From Cryomorphaceae bacterium (lineage in GTDB: Bacteria > Bacteroidota > Bacteroidia > Flavobacteriales > BACL11), in NCBI GenBank assembly GCA_949511925.1, contig CATEYX010000165.1:1-25801 (forward strand): a DNA stretch of 25,801 bases, written 5' to 3'. Both the position numbers and the translations under genes were made by a program. The notes under the pieces were generated by a model, which did no database searches, was not told the origin of the DNA, and saw only the letters and a program-made list of their open reading frames with translations. Below, piece after piece: positions 23,782 to 25,801 of this stretch. Positions within the stretch are counted from its first letter, which is position 1, and every line of letters begins with the position of its first letter.

Positions 23782-25199
23782 TTTACTGGTTGTAAATTTA
23801 ATTCTTTTGCTTTTTTTATGATGAATACTAATGCTTCTTCTTTATCATTTTTAACTGTTCCATCAAGTATTGCATCTTTTATTGCATTTTTTAGGATTCC
23901 AATTTCTCGTCCAGCCTTAATGGAAAATAAATCCATTATTTCCTTGCCATCAACAGGAGGTTGGAAGTTTCGTATATGGTCTTTTTCCTCTACTTCTTTT
24001 AGCTTCCTTCTTACTAGCTGAAAATTTTTCAGATACTTTTTTACTTTCTTTTCATTTTTAGAAGTAATATCAGCATCACATAGCGTCATCAAGTCATCTA
24101 TATCATCTGCTGCATCAAAGAGTAAACGCCTTATTGCAGAATCGGTAACTATATCTTTCGCTAATATGATAGGTCGCAAATGAAGAGTTACTAATTTTTG
24201 TACATACTTCATTTTTTCGTTAAGGGGTAACTTTAATTCTCTAAAAATTTTAGGAACCAATTTTCCTCCAAAAAATTCATGTGCATGGAAAGTCCATCCA
24301 TGTCCTTCTTCATATTTTTTTGTTTGTGGTTTTGCAATATCGTGTAGTATTGCTGCCCATCTTAACCAAAGGTTGTTGGTGTTTTTGCTAATGTTGTCCA
24401 GCACTTCAAGGGTGTGATAAAAATTATCCTTGTGTCCGTATTTACCTATTAATTCGACTCCTTGTAACTTACACATTAAAGGGAAAAATTGGTGTAATAA
24501 TTGAGTGTTGAATAATAATTTAAACCCTTTTGATGGAGTGGTTGATAATATAATTTTGTTAAGTTCTTCAGTAATTCTTTCTTGAGAAATTATGCTTAAG
24601 CGTTCAGTGTTATCTGTAATTGATTTTAATGATTGTTCTTCTATTGAAAAATCCAGTTGAGTGGCGAAACGAACTGCTCGCATCATTCTTAATGGGTCAT
24701 CAGAATAAGTAATGTCAGGATTTAATGGAGTACGAATAATTTTATTTTTTAAATCTTCTTTTCCATTAAAAGGATCAATCAATGTGCCATAACTATTCGC
24801 ATTTAGTTGGATTGCCATTGCGTTAATAGTAAAATCTCTTCTGTTCTGATCATCCTCTAAAGTACCATCTTCAACTATTGGTTTTCGTGAATCTGAACGA
24901 TAGGATTCTTTTCGAGCACCTACAAATTCATAATCTTCTCCCTTGTAATGAATCATAGCTGTGCCAAAGTTTTTAAACACTTTAAAAGTAGCTTTGTTTC
25001 CTAATAATGAACTTACTTTTTCTGCTAGTTTTATTCCGCTTCCAATACAAACAAAATCAATATCTGTTTTTTCTTGTCTTCTGTCTAGTAACAAGTCACG
25101 CACCCAACCACCAACTACATAGGTAGGATAATTTAGCTCATCACTTGCCAGTTGTATGGTTTTAAAAATTGGGTTATTTAATTCAGAAGAGTAATTCAC
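23778..25199 (-). CDS. cca: CCA tRNA nucleotidyltransferase with HD domain
   Basis: 473 aa. It adds or repairs the 3' CCA of tRNA. The class II nucleotidyltransferase head has 'VVGGWVRD' at about 28-35 and the metal-binding Asp46/Asp48 in 'KTDIDF'. Next come 'RRDFTINAMAI' (the RRDxxxNA motif) and the 'DDPLRMMRAVRFA' segment. An HD domain follows ('HTLEVLDNI' and 'ILHDIAKP', His286-Asp287). A poly(A) polymerase-like paralogue is the main alternative, but the nucleotide-selection region and tRNA gene neighbours favour CCA addition. The start codon is GTG at 25197-25199, inside a TAGTG overlap with the upstream gene, which favours it over any downstream ATG. Confidence 0.92.
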   Translation of the reverse strand: MNYSSELNNPIFKTIQLASDELNYPTYVVGGWVRDLLLDRRQEKTDIDFVCIGSGIKLAEKVSSLLGNKATFKVFKNFGTAMIHYKGEDYEFVGARKESYRSDSRKPIVEDGTLEDDQNRRDFTINAMAIQLNANSYGTLIDPFNGKEDLKNKIIRTPLNPDITYSDDPLRMMRAVRFATQLDFSIEEQSLKSITDNTERLSIISQERITEELNKIILSTTPSKGFKLLFNTQLLHQFFPLMCKLQGVELIGKYGHKDNFYHTLEVLDNISKNTNNLWLRWAAILHDIAKPQTKKYEEGHGWTFHAHEFFGGKLVPKIFRELKLPLNEKMKYVQKLVTLHLRPIILAKDIVTDSAIRRLLFDAADDIDDLMTLCDADITSKNEKKVKKYLKNFQLVRRKLKEVEEKDHIRNFQPPVDGKEIMDLFSIKAGREIGILKNAIKDAILDGTVKNDKEEALVFIIKKAKELNLQPVK

Positions 25200-25756
25200 T
25201 ATCTAATTTTTGTAATGCTAGTGTCTTCATTTATCTTTAGGATAGATGAAGGTGTAGACATTAGTTCATTTTGGCGCAAATTTACGATATAATCAACATT
25301 TTTTTTTATTTCCTCCGAAATTTCTGAAAATTGTTTTGGTGTCATTTCTCCACTGATATTTGCTGAAGTGGAAACAATTGCTTTTCCAAATGATAGAATA
25401 AGTTTTTGACAAAATTTATCTTGAACAATACGGATTGCTGCTGAACCATTTTCTGCTAAAAGATTTTGGCCTAGTCCTCTTATGTTAGGGTAGACAATAG
25501 TTGTTGGGCTTGATGTAATATCCAAATTAGGGATAGTTTCAGTAATAGATTTTAGTTGTTTTTCATTAGCTACTAATGAAATGAGAGCTTTGCTATTTAC
25601 TCGTTTTTTAAGTTTAAATATTTTTGCTATTGCATCAGTGTTTGTGGCATCACAACCAATTCCCCAAATAGTGTCGGTAGGATATAGGATTATCCCACCC
25701 TGTTTTAATGTTGCTAATACTTTATCTATTTCAGTTTGCATATTTGTTGATTCCAT
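25199..25756 (-). CDS. L-threonylcarbamoyladenylate synthase (Sua5/TsaC/YwlC family)
   Basis: 185 aa from the ATG at 25754-25756. A TTG at 25786 gives a poorer start, and the ATG at 25739-25741, beginning 'MQTEIDKVL', fits homologues I remember equally well. The enzyme uses threonine, bicarbonate and ATP to make TC-AMP for the t6A37 modification of ANN-decoding tRNAs. The Sua5/YrdC core is clear: 'LKQGGIILYPTDTIWGIGCDA', 'KLKKRVNSKALISLV' (the KRxxxKP-like basic block) and 'STSANISGEMTPKQF'. The C-terminal Sua5 domain is absent, so it is the short TsaC/YwlC form. It is the first visible gene of the minus-strand operon. Confidence 0.92.
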   Translation of the reverse strand: MESTNMQTEIDKVLATLKQGGIILYPTDTIWGIGCDATNTDAIAKIFKLKKRVNSKALISLVANEKQLKSITETIPNLDITSSPTTIVYPNIRGLGQNLLAENGSAAIRIVQDKFCQKLILSFGKAIVSTSANISGEMTPKQFSEISEEIKKNVDYIVNLRQNELMSTPSSILKINEDTSITKIR

Positions 25757-25801
25757 TATTGCAAATCTCTCTTTTTTCTTTAACAACTAGCGATAGGATA
25801 G

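Noticed and set aside
25757..25801. Possible minus-strand promoter before the Sua5/TsaC-type gene (GAGATTTG with an upstream TTG)
   Set aside because: The box lacks the TA of TAnnTTTG, the TTG spacing is about 14 nt instead of 19-21, and the operon may begin beyond the window edge.
1..25801. Search for CRISPR arrays, tRNA/rRNA genes, toxin-antitoxin pairs, defence islands and prophage
   Set aside because: No regularly spaced direct repeats, cloverleaf-like sequences or related protein motifs were seen; coding density is high and gene content is ordinary core genome.

Overview
The window looks like chromosomal core sequence from a low-GC Bacteroidota, most likely a marine Flavobacteriia / Cryomorphaceae-type lineage. 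Four things point there. First, there are type IX secretion (T9SS) genes: a PorQ-like component, one cargo with a type A sorting domain and one with a gliding-motility/type B C-terminal domain. Second, the promoters carry the Bacteroidota -7 box TAnnTTTG, with -33 TTG/TTTG where resolvable. Third, Shine-Dalgarno sequences are nearly absent. Fourth, gene neighbourhoods such as TPR/outer-membrane barrel-gyrB-mdh, lon-porQ-cmk-ispH and pyrR-pyrB are typical of the group. No rRNA, tRNA, CRISPR array, insertion sequence or prophage was seen.

Layout. (1) 1-3889: a TPR protein cut by the left edge and an overlapping outer-membrane beta-barrel gene. (2) 3964-6926: promoter, gyrB, mdh. (3) 6943-7306: rpmE2 (type B L31) with its own promoter and a terminator. 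(4) 7306-8476: a GlmU-like sugar nucleotidyltransferase/acyltransferase, apparently leaderless. (5) 8477-10965: lon behind a sigma-54-like -24/-12 promoter. (6) 11046-13638: porQ-cmk-ispH, joined by one-base TAATG stop/start overlaps. (7) 13647-15841: rpsA with a strong promoter, a structured leader of about 110 nt and a terminator. (8) 15844-19342: pyrR-pyrB-(99-aa STAS-like protein)-(T9SS cargo)-rnz, again with TAATG overlaps. (9) 19358-22417: a large SprB-repeat protein with a type B T9SS C-terminus. (10) 25756-22404, minus strand: a tightly overlapping operon of Sua5/TsaC-type threonylcarbamoyl-AMP synthase, CCA tRNA nucleotidyltransferase, a pRiA4b ORF-3-like protein and miaA.

How the genes fit together. 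Most are housekeeping: DNA topology, TCA cycle, translation, pyrimidine and isoprenoid synthesis, proteolysis. Two themes recur. tRNA maturation is concentrated in the last 7 kb, with RNase Z making the 3' end, CCA transferase finishing it, and Sua5/TsaC and MiaA making the precursors or modifications at A37. The second theme is surface secretion, with PorQ and two T9SS cargo proteins embedded among housekeeping genes.

I did not find a defence system, mobile element or obviously new multi-gene system. The points most worth checking are the sigma-54-like lon promoter, a possible pseudoknot in the rpsA leader, two places where a terminator runs straight into a leaderless promoter, and a secreted cargo gene translationally coupled to rnz inside a pyrimidine operon.
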